From Papio anubis (lineage: Eukaryota; Chordata; Mammalia; Primates; Cercopithecidae), in assembly GCF_008728515.1 (NCBI RefSeq), contig NC_044984.1, forward strand, positions 94,535,181 to 94,599,180: a stretch of DNA of 64,000 bases. The letters are read 5' to 3'. Shown here in pieces: positions 10,700 through 20,947 of this stretch (position 1 is its first letter; every line of letters starts with the position of its first letter). Below the pieces are notes generated by a model. The model had not been told where the DNA came from. It saw only the letters and a list, made by a program, of their open reading frames with translations, and did not search any database. A program made the position numbers and the translations under genes.

Positions 10700-11594
10700 C
10701 TTCTCTTGCCTCCCTCCTGGGTACCGACCGTCATACCTGCTAGTGTAGGGTCTTGCCTCCCTCCCAGGTACCTTCATACCTGCTAGCGTGTGACTGAAGG
10801 CAGTGTCCCTGGCCCCAGCTGAAGGACCATAGCCAGACAGTGGGCTCAGGCACCTTGGCCTGTTGCTCTTAGGGGTCGCCTATGCTACTTAGCCAAGGGG
10901 ACGACAGTGCCTACTGGTCTGGCTGAGCTCTAGCCAGGCTTCCCCTGCTGCTCTCGCTCTTTTCCCAGCAGGAAGGGCCCAGCCTCACCTATGCGACCTG
11001 TAGCCCCCCAACCAGCTGAGACTCCCCTCTTAGACTTGTAAATCTATGGCCAGTGGCATCCGGCTGCCTGCCCTCCCTGCTTCCCACAGCGTCCCTTCAC
11101 AGGGTCCTGGGCTTTCTGACCGCCTAGAGGGGACTCGGGCACTCCCTCCAGCCATGCATCCCTTTTAGCTTCATCCTCCTGGTTCAAGCGATGTTCTTTG
11201 TCAGGCCTGCTGGCTATTGTGTAGGGCTCCCCAAAGCCAGGAGTGGCCCTGGGCCAGTGGGTTGAAAGACAGGGTGACAAGTGGGAAGCCCAAGGGGGCT
11301 GAGTATCAGTTTGAACTGTGGGTGCATTAGCCTAGGTGCCCTGTGAGAGGCCAGCATGTGTGGGTGGGGAGGGCTGCTGCAGCCGCCAGGCATTACCTGT
11401 GAAGCTCTGGCTCCTCCCTCTATCTTCCTCCCCTTTCCCTTCCAGCCCCTCTTTTCCAGGAATCTTGCCACATCCGCACTTGTGTCCTTCCCTCCCTGGC
11501 CCTCCCACCACTGCTGCAGCACGCTGCGCTTGCCTTACCAGCTCTCGCCTCGCTTTTCTCTCTTCTGTTTACTCTCTCTCTCTCCAACTGCCAG
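10700..11594 (+). pseudogene. Probable DNM1-derived intron or flank
   Basis: GC-rich non-repeat sequence directly upstream of the recognisable last DNM1 exon and ending in its polypyrimidine tract and AG. I do not recognise any earlier DNM1 proline-rich exon. Two nearly identical phrases, TCTTGCCTCCCTCC..GGTACC..TCATACCTGCTAG, occur at 10703-10744 and 10751-10785: a local tandem duplication of about 45 bp. Assignment to the duplicated DNM1 end is by adjacency only. Confidence 0.4.
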
Positions 11595-12142
11595 CCAATG
11601 GGGTCAGGTAAGTCCATCCCAACCTGAGAGCCCCAGGGCCCTCTTCCACCTCTAAACAGATCCCTCCTCTTCTCTGAGACCTTCCTTTCCAAGACTGCCT
11701 GGATGACTGTTCTGTGACTTGACAGTGGCTCCCCTAGCCCCAAAACCAGCCCCCTTCATCTGTAGTGGTGAGTTGACACATCCAGGCATGACTGTTGGGG
11801 AAAACTTGTGCCCCCTCTGTCGTATGCCCCTGCCCTGTTCTCTGAATACTCATATATATGTAGACACCCCTACACGTGGCTGACTGCCTCGCCTCTAGCG
11901 CTGGGAATCAGTCACTGTACTGTCCTTGTGGAGTCTTGTGGTCCAACTACAAGAGAACACTGTCCCCCAACAATCACCATCCAAAGTCCACCACCTCCAG
12001 TGAGCCTCCCTGTCATGCCTGGCCTGTGGACAGCCAGCCCCCACCATCCCTCCTGCCCCCCGACAAGCATGGGGGTGCTGTGCAGACAGCTGTGTGGCCT
12101 GACAGTCTCTACCAGTCCTGCTGTCCCTTGGCTGGGAATAAA
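11595..12142 (+). pseudogene. Last exon and 3'UTR of a DNM1 (dynamin-1) copy
   Basis: After a pyrimidine tract and CTGCCAG acceptor, the plus strand reads GQVSPSQPESPRALFHL and a stop (TAA, 11653-11655). This corresponds closely to the SH3-binding C-terminus I recall for the long dynamin-1 isoform (..GQASPSRPESPRPPFDL). Dynamin-1 is the neuronal GTPase that cuts endocytic vesicles from the membrane; its proline-rich tail binds SH3 partners. None of the GTPase, middle, PH or GED parts is in the window, so this is a gene-end fragment. A 3'UTR-like stretch leads to AATAAA at 12137-12142. In the human genome DNM1 and GOLGA2 are convergent neighbours on 9q34.11, and a GOLGA2 copy follows here in the same tail-to-tail order. 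That supports one duplication event. Several substitutions alter the tail, including the Asp near the end changed to His. Confidence 0.78.
12137..12142 (+). terminator. Poly(A) signal of the DNM1-like 3'UTR
   Basis: AATAAA about 480 bp after the DNM1-like stop. A GT-rich element (TGTGTCCTCTGCTGGTTGTG) follows at 12167-12186, as expected downstream of a cleavage site. Confidence 0.6.
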
Positions 12143-12189
12143 ACCCATTGCTAGGTGACGGAGAATGTGTCCTCTGCTGGTTGTGTTCT

Positions 12190-13243
12190 CTGTGGAGCTC
12201 AGGGGAGGGAAGGGCCAACCCACTACTAGGGTGCTATTGGGAGCGGTGAAAAGACCACATCCTTTCCAAGGGACACATGTCCTGGAAAGCCTCTGGAGCT
12301 TAGCAGGCTCTCATCCTGTGAAGCCGGCTCTGGCCACTAGGGGGCAGAGCCATGAACTCAGATTGGAGGGCGCCTGCAGGGCAGCTGGCAACCTGGAGAG
12401 ACACTACGGGTCATCCAGGCACAGACAGGCGAGGGAGCCAGGGGAACAAAATGGAAGACACCTGGGCTGGATGGAAGTCAGTGCCCTTGGATGCTGGCAC
12501 CTGCCTTCCCTGCCACTGCTAAATCAGGCTTCTGAGGCTGTTGGCCGTCAGGGCCCCACGGTCCCCCATAGGCGCTATGGCAGTCCCTGTGGAATTCCCC
12601 AGGTGTTACCAGGCAGCATACAGGTAACAGGCCTGGAAAGTCCCCAATACCCCAGCTGGACATGCTCAGACACTTTGGGGCTCCCCGTTCTGTGGCACAA
12701 ATTTCATGACCCAGTGAGGGAAACAGGAATACACCAGGCCAAGCAGTATGTGGCTAAATACATTCCAAAATAAAAAGCAAAATAAACAGGAGTCACATCA
12801 CCACGGTGCCACAACCCCATCTGTCTCCTTCCCCTATGCTATCAATAAATAAGTTTTCCAGCCCCAAATAACTATTAGAACCTCCTCCCCATATGCTAGC
12901 CCAACCTCTGCTATGTATGATACAGGAGGTGGCCCTATCACTGGAATATACAAAATGTTACACAGCTACAGTATGTACACTGAGGAAGGGGGGCCACCCC
13001 AGAGCCCGTGCCCTCACCTGGTCTTCATTAAGCCCCATTGTCCTGCCTCAGCTGCCTCTCTGAGTAAGAAGATGGGAGCCCCCCTAAGGAAAAAAATTCC
13101 TTTGGTGAGAGTTAAGGAGGCCATCAGGCCTCCTCCAAACAAGCCAATTCTATGAGCCTGACTCTGAAAACAATAATCATCCAGAAATTTAAGGAGTCTG
13201 CTCTGGCCAAGGAGGGAAAGGGTCTGCATGTTTGCCTCCCCTT
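12190..13243. other. Spacer between the DNM1-like and GOLGA2-like gene ends
   Basis: GC-balanced non-repeat sequence. It probably derives from the DNM1-GOLGA2 intergenic gap and the distal GOLGA2 3'UTR. A 202-codon plus frame (12165-12773) has no recognisable domain and lies across this noncoding DNA. Confidence 0.45.
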
Positions 13244-13375
13244 GATTAGACACGGGTCTTACTTTGCTACTGTAAGGGTACAGGGGTGACTGGGAATGGG
13301 TGGCTGGGACATGATGGGGATGGAGCCTCTGGCCCCATACTTCTCCAGGCTTTGCTGACAGTGGCCCGGTTTTGT
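13244..13375 (-). repeat. Distal copy of a duplicated GOLGA2 3'UTR block
   Basis: This stretch (ATTAGACACGGGTCTTAC..TTTGCTGACAGTGGCC on plus) is a direct repeat of 13877-14000 (ATTAGACAGGGGTCTTAT..TTTGCTGGCAGTGGCC). About 120-130 bp line up with only scattered mismatches. The near copy directly abuts the pseudogene stop codon; this far copy is followed by an Alu and a CATAAC-rich repeat. Confidence 0.85.
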
Positions 13376-13420
13376 TTTTGTTTTAACATTTTTATCCTTT
13401 TTTATGCCCTTTTTCATACC

Positions 13421-13714
13421 TTTTTTTTTTTGAGATGGAGTTTCACTCTTGTTGACCAGGCTGGAGTGCAACGGCACAATCTTGGCTCACTGCAACCTCC
13501 GCCTCCCTGGTTCAAGCGATTCTCCTGCCTCAGCCTCCCCAGTAGCTGGGATTACAGGCATGCACCAACACGTCCGGCTAATTTTGTATTTTTAGTAGAG
13601 ACAGGGTGTCTCCATGTTGGTCAGACTGGTCTCGAACTCCCCGACCTCAAGTGATCCGCCCACCTCAGCCTCCAAAAGTGCTGGGATTACAGGCATGAGC
13701 CACCGTGTCCGGCT
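13421..13714 (-). mobile_element. Alu inside the duplicated 3'UTR block
   Basis: Reversed AluS. It separates the far 3'UTR copy from the far stop-codon copy. Confidence 0.92.
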
Positions 13715-13815
13715 TCATAACTTTTCATAACTTTCATAACTTTTATCCCATAACATTTTAAATCCCATAACTTCTTTAATCCCATACATGTTTTAAAATT
13801 CCCATACCTTTTTAA
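13713..13815. repeat. Degenerate CATAACTTTT/CCCATAAC short repeat
   Basis: At least eight imperfect CATAAC/CATACC units with T-rich spacers (for example CATAACTTTTCATAACTTTC at 13716-13735). The unit is irregular. Similar motifs CCTTTTTTATGCCCTTTTTC and CATACC sit left of the Alu at 13397-13420, so the Alu split an existing repeat. Confidence 0.8.
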
Positions 13816-13826
13816 AATTTATTTAG

Positions 13827-13870
13827 TGGCCTTTTAGATTATGGTGATCTTCACCTCATCTCCACCCGTC
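13827..13870 (-). repeat. Second copy of the GOLGA2 stop-codon end
   Basis: On the minus strand GATGAGGTGAAGATCACCAT followed by AATCTAA duplicates the pseudogene's terminal DEVKIT(I)I-stop at 14004-14031. AATAAA follows on the minus strand near 13808. Confidence 0.82.
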
Positions 13871-13876
13871 TCTCCA

Positions 13877-14000
13877 CATTAGACAGGGGTCTTATGCTTG
13901 CTACTGTAAGGGTACAGGGTTGACTGGGAAGGGGTGGTAGGGACACAGTAGAGGCAGAGCCTCCAGCCCCACTTCTCCAGATTTTGCTGGCAGTGGCCGG
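13877..14000 (-). repeat. Proximal copy of the duplicated GOLGA2 3'UTR block
   Basis: Direct-repeat partner of 13244-13375, immediately downstream of the pseudogene stop. Confidence 0.85.
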
Positions 14001-14003
14001 CTT

Positions 14004-14218
14004 TTAGATGATGGTGATCTTCACCTCATCGTTCTCGGCAGTCTGGTACAAAAAAGGAATGCAAGGGCTGCTGCCCAAGCTTCGGTGCTCCTGGAGGTTC
14101 TGCATCTCATAAAGCAGAGGTATGATCTGCTGCGCAGTGGGGTTACCGCAGGGAGAACCCTTCCCTGCCTCTCCTTGCACAGGCTCCCCGCTGATGGCAA
14201 GGCTCACCTCGCAAAGAT
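14004..14218 (-). pseudogene. GOLGA2P5: GOLGA2P exon 19, C-terminal end with stop
   Basis: Open through to TAA (14006-14004): DLCEVSLAIS, NPTAQQIIPLLYEMQNLQEH, SPCIPFLYQ, DEVKITII. The last residues are the class of hydrophobic tail that GM130 uses to bind GRASP65. Confidence 0.9.
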
Positions 14219-14293
14219 CTTTGGAGAGAGGGAGGCAGGGAGCTGTGCGAGCCCTCCTGTGTGCCCACCCTGCCTGAGGGCTCTACTCACTAC

Positions 14294-14436
14294 CCTGCTT
14301 GTCAGCAGCCCCAAGCTGCTGGGGGGCTGGGACCTCTGGAGTGGGCTCATCAGCAGGGTTCTGGGCAGCTGCCAGAGATCTTCCATGCTACTCGTTGCAG
14401 TCGCTCACAAGCCGCAAAAAGCTCCAGCAGCTTCAC
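14294..14436 (-). pseudogene. GOLGA2P5: GOLGA2P exon 18 (VKLLEL..AAAQNPADEP)
   Basis: VKLLEL then a diverged, frame-shifted middle; SLAAAQNPADEPTPEVPAPQ is clear. Donor GTAGTG. Confidence 0.86.
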
Positions 14437-14519
14437 CTGGAGGGAGGGGTACTCAGATGCTCTGCCTGTGCCTGAGCCCATCCCCACCCCCACCCCTGCA
14501 GAGATGTTCCACGCCCTAC

Positions 14520-14624
14520 CTTCATCTCTTCCCTTGTCCTGGGCCAGCCTGCTGATGCACTCCTTCTCCTGGTGCTGCTCCTTCAGCACTGCCCTCTGGC
14601 TCTGGTACACTGCGATGTACTCTC
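14520..14624 (-). pseudogene. GOLGA2P5: GOLGA2P exon 17 (YQSQRAVLKEQHQEKECISR)
   Basis: Acceptor TCCTGTAG, donor GTAGGG. A small deletion relative to EKEEYISR leaves CISRLAQDK. Confidence 0.87.
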
Positions 14625-14705
14625 CTACAGGAGGACAGGGCTCAGACGCTGAGGCCCCTGTGACCGATGTGCAGCTCTCCTTGCTGTGCCCTGGCTTCCC
14701 ACTCC

Positions 14706-14809
14706 CCGATGATGTCTGTCTCTCCAGACAGCTAGATGAAGCGATGTTCCAGTTCCTCCACCATCTCCTTCAAGTCCACCTTCTCCTGCATGAGCTCCAT
14801 AAAGCGGCT
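14706..14809 (-). pseudogene. GOLGA2P5: GOLGA2P exon 16 (SRFMELMQEKVDLKEMVEEL)
   Basis: Contains TAG at a Gln codon (RFI*LSGETD). The donor appears mutated to GGGAGT, so normal splicing here is doubtful. Confidence 0.87.
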
Positions 14810-14899
14810 CTGGAGCCAAAATAATGGGGTCACATTAAGGCAGCGACCTGCCTGCCCCCCCCAACCCTTTTTGGCCCATGCCTGGAAAGACTCATTCAC

Positions 14900-15112
14900 C
14901 TACAGCCTCTCCATGGCTGCCTGCAGGGCCCAGTGGGTCTCCCCACACATGGAATTGCCCCCAGTTCCTGGGGCTGGGGCTGCCACCTCAGGTTCCTTCT
15001 GGGCCGAGGCCAGCAGATGAGCCATGCGCTGGCAGTGCACTCCTTCAGCTGCCCACGTAGCCGTGCCTGCTCCTCCTGGGCACTAGCTACAGCTGAGTTG
15101 AAAAATGCCCCC
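14900..15112 (-). pseudogene. GOLGA2P5: GOLGA2P exon 15 (AFFNSAVASAQEEQARLRGQ)
   Basis: The frame is lost after GQLKE by a small deletion; downstream codons match the parent only in another frame. The final Gln codon before the donor is TAG. Confidence 0.89.
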
Positions 15113-15369
15113 TGCAGGCAAGAGGTACGCATTCTTATAGGGGGATACACAGGACAAACAGGGCAGGGAGGTGGAGAGCAGTCTTTGCCTTGGGGGGCCT
15201 CAGACGGCGCACCTGTTAGTCACAAGTGAAATGGTGTCTGACCACTGGCTCCCAGGGAAGGGGTGAGGGTCCAGAGAAATCAGAAGGCCAGGAACCCAAG
15301 AGCAGAAGGGGGTCTGGGAGGGACCACGGAGGACGGCAGCAAAGGTGGGGCAGGGGGAGTCAGGCTCAC

Positions 15370-15455
15370 CATGGCCTTCTGGTTCTCTAGGTCCTCCAGG
15401 ATGCTCGGCATGGGCTGAGGCACCTCCACCTCCTCCTCACTGTCCAGTCCATCTC
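15370..15455 (-). pseudogene. GOLGA2P5: GOLGA2P exon 14 (VEVPQPMPSILEDLENQKAM)
   Basis: The parent's long glutamate run is much shorter here (GDGLDSEEEVEV). Donor GTGAGC. Confidence 0.87.
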
Positions 15456-15577
15456 CTATTGGGGGTGGCCAGAGAGGTCCTCAGACAACCCAACAAGGGT
15501 AGAGTGGGCCCACCTCTGCCCCCACTCTCACTGTGTAACCCTGGGCCAGTCCCTCCCTAGCGGGGAATGAGCAGCTC

Positions 15578-15872
15578 TTCTTTATTTTGAAATGGAGTCT
15601 CATTCTGTTGTCCAGGCTGGAGTGCAGTGGCGCGATCTCCGTTCACTGCAACTTCCACCTCCTGGGTTCAAGCAATTCTCTGCCTCAGCCTCCCGAGTGG
15701 CTGGGATTACAGGCACCTGCCACCACACCCGGCTAATTTTTGTATTTTTAGTAGAGACGGGGTTTCACCATCTTGGCCAGGTTGGTCTTGATTGAACTCC
15801 TGACCTCGTGATCCACCCGCCTCAGCCTCCCAAAGTGCTGGGATTACAGGCATGAGCCACCGTGCCCAGCCT
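15578..15872 (-). mobile_element. Alu in GOLGA2P intron
   Basis: Reversed AluS with a small insertion at TCTTGATTGAACTCC. A degraded Alu-like piece (CCAAGATCTTGCCGTGTTGC) follows to about 15915. Confidence 0.92.
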
Positions 15873-16165
15873 CATTATTTTTTAAAGAGCCAAGATCTTG
15901 CCGTGTTGCCCAGGTGCAGTCCCACTACCAATAGGCACGGGAGTTCTGACCTGCTCCATTTCTGAGCTGGACCAGTTCACCATCCTTAGGCAACCTGGTG
16001 GTCCCCTGCTCCCAGAAGGTCACCATATTGGTGCCGAACTTAGTGTGGACACTTGATTGGCATAATGACCAGCTGTTCTAAAAGTCTGTTCAACTCCTCA
16101 ATCCTATGCTGCTAACAGTTATCCCTTCCTCCCGGGGCTCTCTTTCTGGGAGCAGTCTCCGCTAC

Positions 16166-16241
16166 CTTCCCCAGGTAGAGCCATGAGGCTCAACTGGGCC
16201 TGAGGCTGCTGATTCTGCTGGCTGAAAGCTTCCAGGCACTC
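16166..16241 (-). pseudogene. GOLGA2P5: GOLGA2P exon 13 (QQNQQPQAQLSLMALPGEG)
   Basis: Donor GTAGCG, acceptor CCCTTAG; open in the matching frame. Confidence 0.87.
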
Positions 16242-16325
16242 CTAAGGGGCCAAGAAAGAGAGTGAGAAGGCACAGAGGTTGCCAGGTCGTTCCCCTCAGG
16301 GCCCTGCCCTGAGCAACTCCCTCAC

Positions 16326-16538
16326 CTGGGTCTCCCGCAACTCATCTTGACCACTGCTTTGCTCTGAGCTTCCTGCTGCTGCAGCTGGTCCACGAACTGG
16401 GTCTACAGCAGGAACTGGTTGTGCAGCCCCTCCTTCTCAGAGGTCAGCTGCTGATAGGTGGCCACATATTGCTGCAGGTGACTCAGGTACTGGTCTTGCT
16501 GCTGCTGCAGACCGAGCCTTCTGGCTCTTCAGCTCCAT
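16326..16538 (-). pseudogene. GOLGA2P5: GOLGA2P exon 12
   Basis: Contains ELKSQKA, a frame break, QDQYLSHLQQYVATYQQLTS, then LL*TQF (TAG) and DQLQQQEAQSKAVVKM. Donor GTGAGG, acceptor TTCTGCAG. It is about nine bases short of the parent exon. Confidence 0.88.
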
Positions 16539-16699
16539 CTGCAGAAAGACCCTGGGCGTGAGGGCAGGTGGTGGCTGGCCCATAAATGGGGTAGCAAGGT
16601 CACTGTGTGGCTCTGTTGCTTTCCCAGGCCCCTGGCCCCTTGGTTCCAGGCCTAAGTGACTGCCTCCCTTTCCCAGAGTCCCATGCCTCCTTCCCCAGC

Positions 16700-17193
16700 T
16701 GCAGGGATCTGTCCTGCAGACCCCAGCTGCATGGCAGATGAATAACATACTCACACCGATATTCAGTGGCAGAGCAGCTAAGGGGCCAGGCCATGCACAG
16801 AAAGAGTTGGGACAACTGCAGGCCTTGACTAGCTGGCCCTGACAGCATTTATTCAGCACAGGCTTAATGACAAAGGCTTTGAGTCAACACACCTGTGGGT
16901 AATTAACTTTGCGACCCGCCCCCAAGTAGAGCGCAATCATGCACCTGCGGATAATCAAAGGTTGGTCTTAGAACCACATGAGTAAACGAGGTATTCAGAT
17001 AAACTCCCCCACATTCCCATGTTATCTGCTCTATTGTTATCAACTCAAGATAAAGGGGATTAGGGGTAAAAAGGATTTCAGAAAAATTCTTTACTGAAGT
17101 TATGCAAACCTTCTGGCCTTCCAAGAAGGTTTGTGTCTATATCCTATAACTTCATCTTACAATTTTTCCAACCACACTGACTGATCCCCTATA
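16700..17193 (-). repeat. 3' LTR of the provirus
   Basis: Partner of 22527-23003, with the same termini except TATAGGGG where the other has TGTAGGGG. It is longer by about 17 bp, mainly from an extra segment near 16810-16820. Confidence 0.88.
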
Positions 17194-18975
17194 GCTCCCC
17201 CTTTTCTGTTTTTTGCATTCAGTCTTGTTAGCTGGAGAGTACATGTGTGTGCAACAACTGGTCTGTCAGCAATGGTGGTCATTGCTCTTATTCCGGCTTT
17301 GCATCCTAAAATTAGTAAATAACATAAGACAAACATGAGTATAATTAGCAACATTCTTTTCCACTCAAGGAGTGATGCCCAGGAGCGGTGGTCTATCCAG
17401 GAGAGACGATCTTGCACACCCTTCCATATGGCTGTTTGTTGGGTGTGTAGATAGATCTACAGTATGAAGGGATTCTAAAATTGTATTTTTAAGTTGCCTT
17501 ATGTCTGCTGTTAAATTGTCATGAAAGGTTCCCCAGAGGTGTTGTTTCACCTCATCCCAACTATGTATTGATTGATTCCACGGTAGAGAAGTGACACAGA
17601 TATGTTTATGCTCCCAGTCACAGTTTAACTGCTGTTGGAATGCCAGTGCATCTTGTCGCTCCCCCACATATTCCAAGGGCAGCCTCAAGGGCTTGCAGAT
17701 GTGCAAGAATCTTTTGATCTATACCTTGCTGTAAGAGAAGTACATTAGAAACATTTCTGGCCAAATTATCTACAAAAGCAGCTGTTTTTCCTGATTCAGT
17801 AATAGATGCTACAGCCACACTAGCAGTTACTAGGATGACTATGACTGAGACTATAAAGGCTACACATGTGCCTATGAATCTTTTGGGTCTGATCTGGGAC
17901 AGGGCACGTTCTAAGGTGGCAAGGGCAGAGGAACCTTGCCAATCGCATGTCAAATTGACTGGTGGGAATGCCTCAGATTGTCTCCATAATACCATGACTC
18001 TAGTAATATTTAAATTATATATTGTAATTAGTAATACATGAGGCAAACCAAGTCTGTCCCTGCACCTAGGTCACAAACGTGGAGTTTCGGGGTATAACAG
18101 AAATATTAGTTCCTATAAAGAAAACATATGGATGGGTAGTGCAAATCAGGCACTGATCAGTGTGATTATGAATAAAGGTTATAGTATAGTTGTGACTGGA
18201 ATTATGGTATGTCCCATGCCAGGTGTCAAAGGAGATGCTAAGATGTCCCAGGCACCACAGAGTGTCTTGGGGTGGCATGGATTTTACTTGGGGTCGGAAA
18301 TATCCACCCCCACATTGGCCCAAATCATAGGGGAATGGGATGTGGCTACAAAACTGTGATTGATGCCATGATGGATGAGGACATCAGTAAGGCTTCCCTG
18401 CAAATGGTTGTGGGACCTCCAGTCTAAGATGTTACAATTGCCTAACTGGAGGGTATAGGCTTGTTCCCCATGGCAGACCTCCCAGCTAAAGTGGAATCCA
18501 TTACTTTCCCAGCTTTGTTCTTTAGCACAGGAAGGAATGTTTGGGAAAGTGGCATTGATTGCATCGCCCGGTTTGAGGCTACCTGCAGCTAGGAATGTTA
18601 AGACATTTCCTTTGTCATGATGTAGCCATAAGTGTGTTTGGGCAGGTACGCAGTAAGGGTTAGACCCTTTATAACTTACACACAGTGGGAGGATAGTGGG
18701 ATGATATGTAGTGTTACCTGGCACCTTAGTCTAATGTGTGCCATTAATGATGGACCCCACTGGGGGTAAATCTATCCCTCCTAGCCAAGCAGTTATGTTA
18801 TTAAAGGCTGAGAAGGAGGTGTCTGCCCAGGTGACAGGGTGAAAGAAAGGTGGATCTAAGATATGAGCCCAATAGAGTGTAGCAGGTATAGGTTGCAGAC
18901 AAAGCAAGAGCATATGAAGGATCAATACCCTATATGAGTTGCAACGTACAACAGAGAGCATAGCAAGGAACAGAT
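17157..18975 (-). pseudogene. Proviral env remnant, broken into several frames
   Basis: Env-like pieces in order: a signal-like hydrophobic start near 18961, surface-domain pieces rich in N-X-S/T sites (18724-18066), an RPKR furin-type motif followed by a hydrophobic segment (about 17893-17800), and a membrane-spanning stretch near 17350-17280. Breaks occur at about 18731, 18290, 18060, 17660 and 17400, so no complete envelope can be made. The type fits betaretrovirus-like class II ERVs. Confidence 0.8.
17194..17211 (-). promoter_or_regulatory. Polypurine tract of the provirus
   Basis: Minus strand reads ACAGAAAAGGGGGAGC directly before the 3' LTR, the standard position of the plus-strand primer. 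Confidence 0.8.
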
Positions 18976-19365
18976 TATCTGGAGTGAATGGTGTCTGTGT
19001 CCAGAGCAGGATTCATTCCGCCTCCTGAGTTGCCTTCTTCAGCATCCCCCAGGTAATGTCCAGGGCTTGTGTCGTCCGAGGAAGCCGCATCATCCAGGGC
19101 AGCGAGTCCTGTAGGGTCACTTCCTTCATTTCTGGTACCAGGTTGGGTCCTAGCCACGTAATGGTATGGTTTGATGCATTGTGCTGGAATCCAAAGAGGA
19201 CCTGAGGGGGTGTGAACACAAGCATACCCTCTTCCCCAAGTTAACAATTCACTTGGATTACACCATACATTACTGTTTACATCTTTCCATAAAACTGCAG
19301 TTTTATGTCTTGAGAGGTTTTAGCAAAGTGCTTTTCTACAGTGGATTGAAATTTATCATCTAAAT

Positions 19366-19943
19366 TTAAAAAATTAAGGGTAAATAAGGCTTGTGCCAAT
19401 AGCGTTGCAAGGTCCTTATCCATACTCCCCTGTTTTGTTTTTTGAGCATATTTTTAAGGGTGGAGTGGGCACGTTCTATTATGGCCTGTCCGTGGGGATT
19501 ATATGGGATGCCTGTGGAATGTTGGATGTTCCACGTGTGACAAAATTGTTGAAATTGTGAGCTGGCGTAAGCTAGACCATTATTAGTTTTAATTTTTATG
19601 GGTTGCCCCATAAATGCAAAAGTTAAAAGATGTTTAATGACATATCGAGTAGACTCTCCAGGAAGGGCATGTACACTAATTAAATGAGAATTGGTATCAA
19701 TGGAGACATGTACATATCTAAGTTTTCCAAATTCAGGGATGTGTGTAACATCTGTTTGCCATAACTGATAAAGTGCCAATCCTCTAGGGTTAACACTTGT
19801 TGAAGGAGGGGACATGCCTGTGAGCTGGCAATCTCAGCATTGCAGGATAATTTATTTAGCCAGCCTCTGGGTAAATTGAAATTGTTTAGACAAGTTTCTC
19901 TAGTTTTGCCGGAAAAATTGATGTGATTGGGTGGCTTGGTCAA
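19366..19943 (-). pseudogene. Proviral integrase fragment
   Basis: Two overlapping frames. The integrase core shows WQTDVTHIPEFGKLRYVHVS (first catalytic Asp), then IKTNNGLAYAS, where the usual second Asp (KTDNG) is Asn, then IPYNPHGQAIIERAH with the Glu. The frame changes near 19800, so the zinc-binding part lies in another frame. The catalytic triad is broken. Confidence 0.85.
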
Positions 19944-20947
19944 GCAGTGATGTTACAACCTGAAGGTATGCTTGATCATTGCCATAAATCAATGGGCCAG
20001 GCAGGGAGCTGTGGCCCTGAATGCGTGTAATAAAAATAGGATGTGTACACTGATCTAGCAATTGCTGAAGTCAAAGAGCACACAGGGTGGACTCCAGAGT
20101 GGACTTAATTAGGGCTGTCTCAAGGTTCTGCAGTAAAAAAACAGAGTAAGCAGAGTCATTAACAACATTGAGGGGCTGAGTGGAAAAAGTTTCCAAAGCC
20201 AATATCAAGGCCCCAAACTCAGCTCTCTGAGTGCTAGTAAATCCAGATCGAGTGATGGAATTATGTGGTCTCTACCAGACTGCTGCTTTTCCATGTTTAC
20301 TAGAACCATCAGTAAACAGTGTTAAAGCATTTATGGGGAAGTGAACTCTTTTTGTAGGGAAAATCATAGGAGTATGATAAACTGAAGGAGTTAGCAGGAA
20401 TGACATGCTCTATTTGACCTGTGTAATCAGAGGTGCTATTTGGAAGTCCATCGATAAGGGCAATACTGCTTTGAATTGCTTTTTATTTAAAGAAATCCTG
20501 ATGATATCAGGATCACAACCTAGCAAGTGACTGCATCATCTGCAGCCTGAATATATGACTTTATTGATTAACTGGATATAGGGAGATAGTGTTTTAGTCT
20601 CGGTATGTGAGCAAAAAAACCCATGCTAAAAAACATAGCTCTGGAGCCATTTGTCCTATTAACCCTGTAGGGGAGTGTTTACTGGGAAAAATAAGCAATT
20701 GAACAGAATATTTTGGATCTATGAGATTTACTTGTCTTTGAGAAATAGCCTGTTCTATTTCTTCCATCTTTTTTTTTTTTTTTTTTTTTTTGCTGCTGGG
20801 ATTAAATATCTGAGAGAATCCAGGACTGTGTTGCCCTTTAAGATAGAAAACATGTTTTGCAGCTTATAAGTAGGAATGCCCAAGGTGGGGTGAAGCCAAT
20901 TAAAATTGCCTAGTAATTTCTGATAATCATTTAAGGTGTGTAAGTTG
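19944..20947 (-). pseudogene. Proviral pol middle: RNase H and connection, decayed
   Basis: By position this should hold the RT connection, RNase H and the start of integrase. Short stretches look retroviral, but stops are frequent and no frame exceeds 60 codons. A poly-T block at 20768-20791 is an additional interruption. Confidence 0.55.

Noticed and set aside
12165..12773. 202-codon plus-strand frame
   Set aside because: Runs from behind the DNM1-like poly(A) signal through intergenic sequence; no domain, no splice context.
14261..14824. 187-codon and 156-codon plus frames over 14.1-14.8 kb
   Set aside because: Antisense shadows of golgin pseudogene exons 15-19.
17157..18975. Possibly functional env gene (syncytin-like)
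   Set aside because: At least five breaks divide it into different frames, so no complete envelope protein is encoded.
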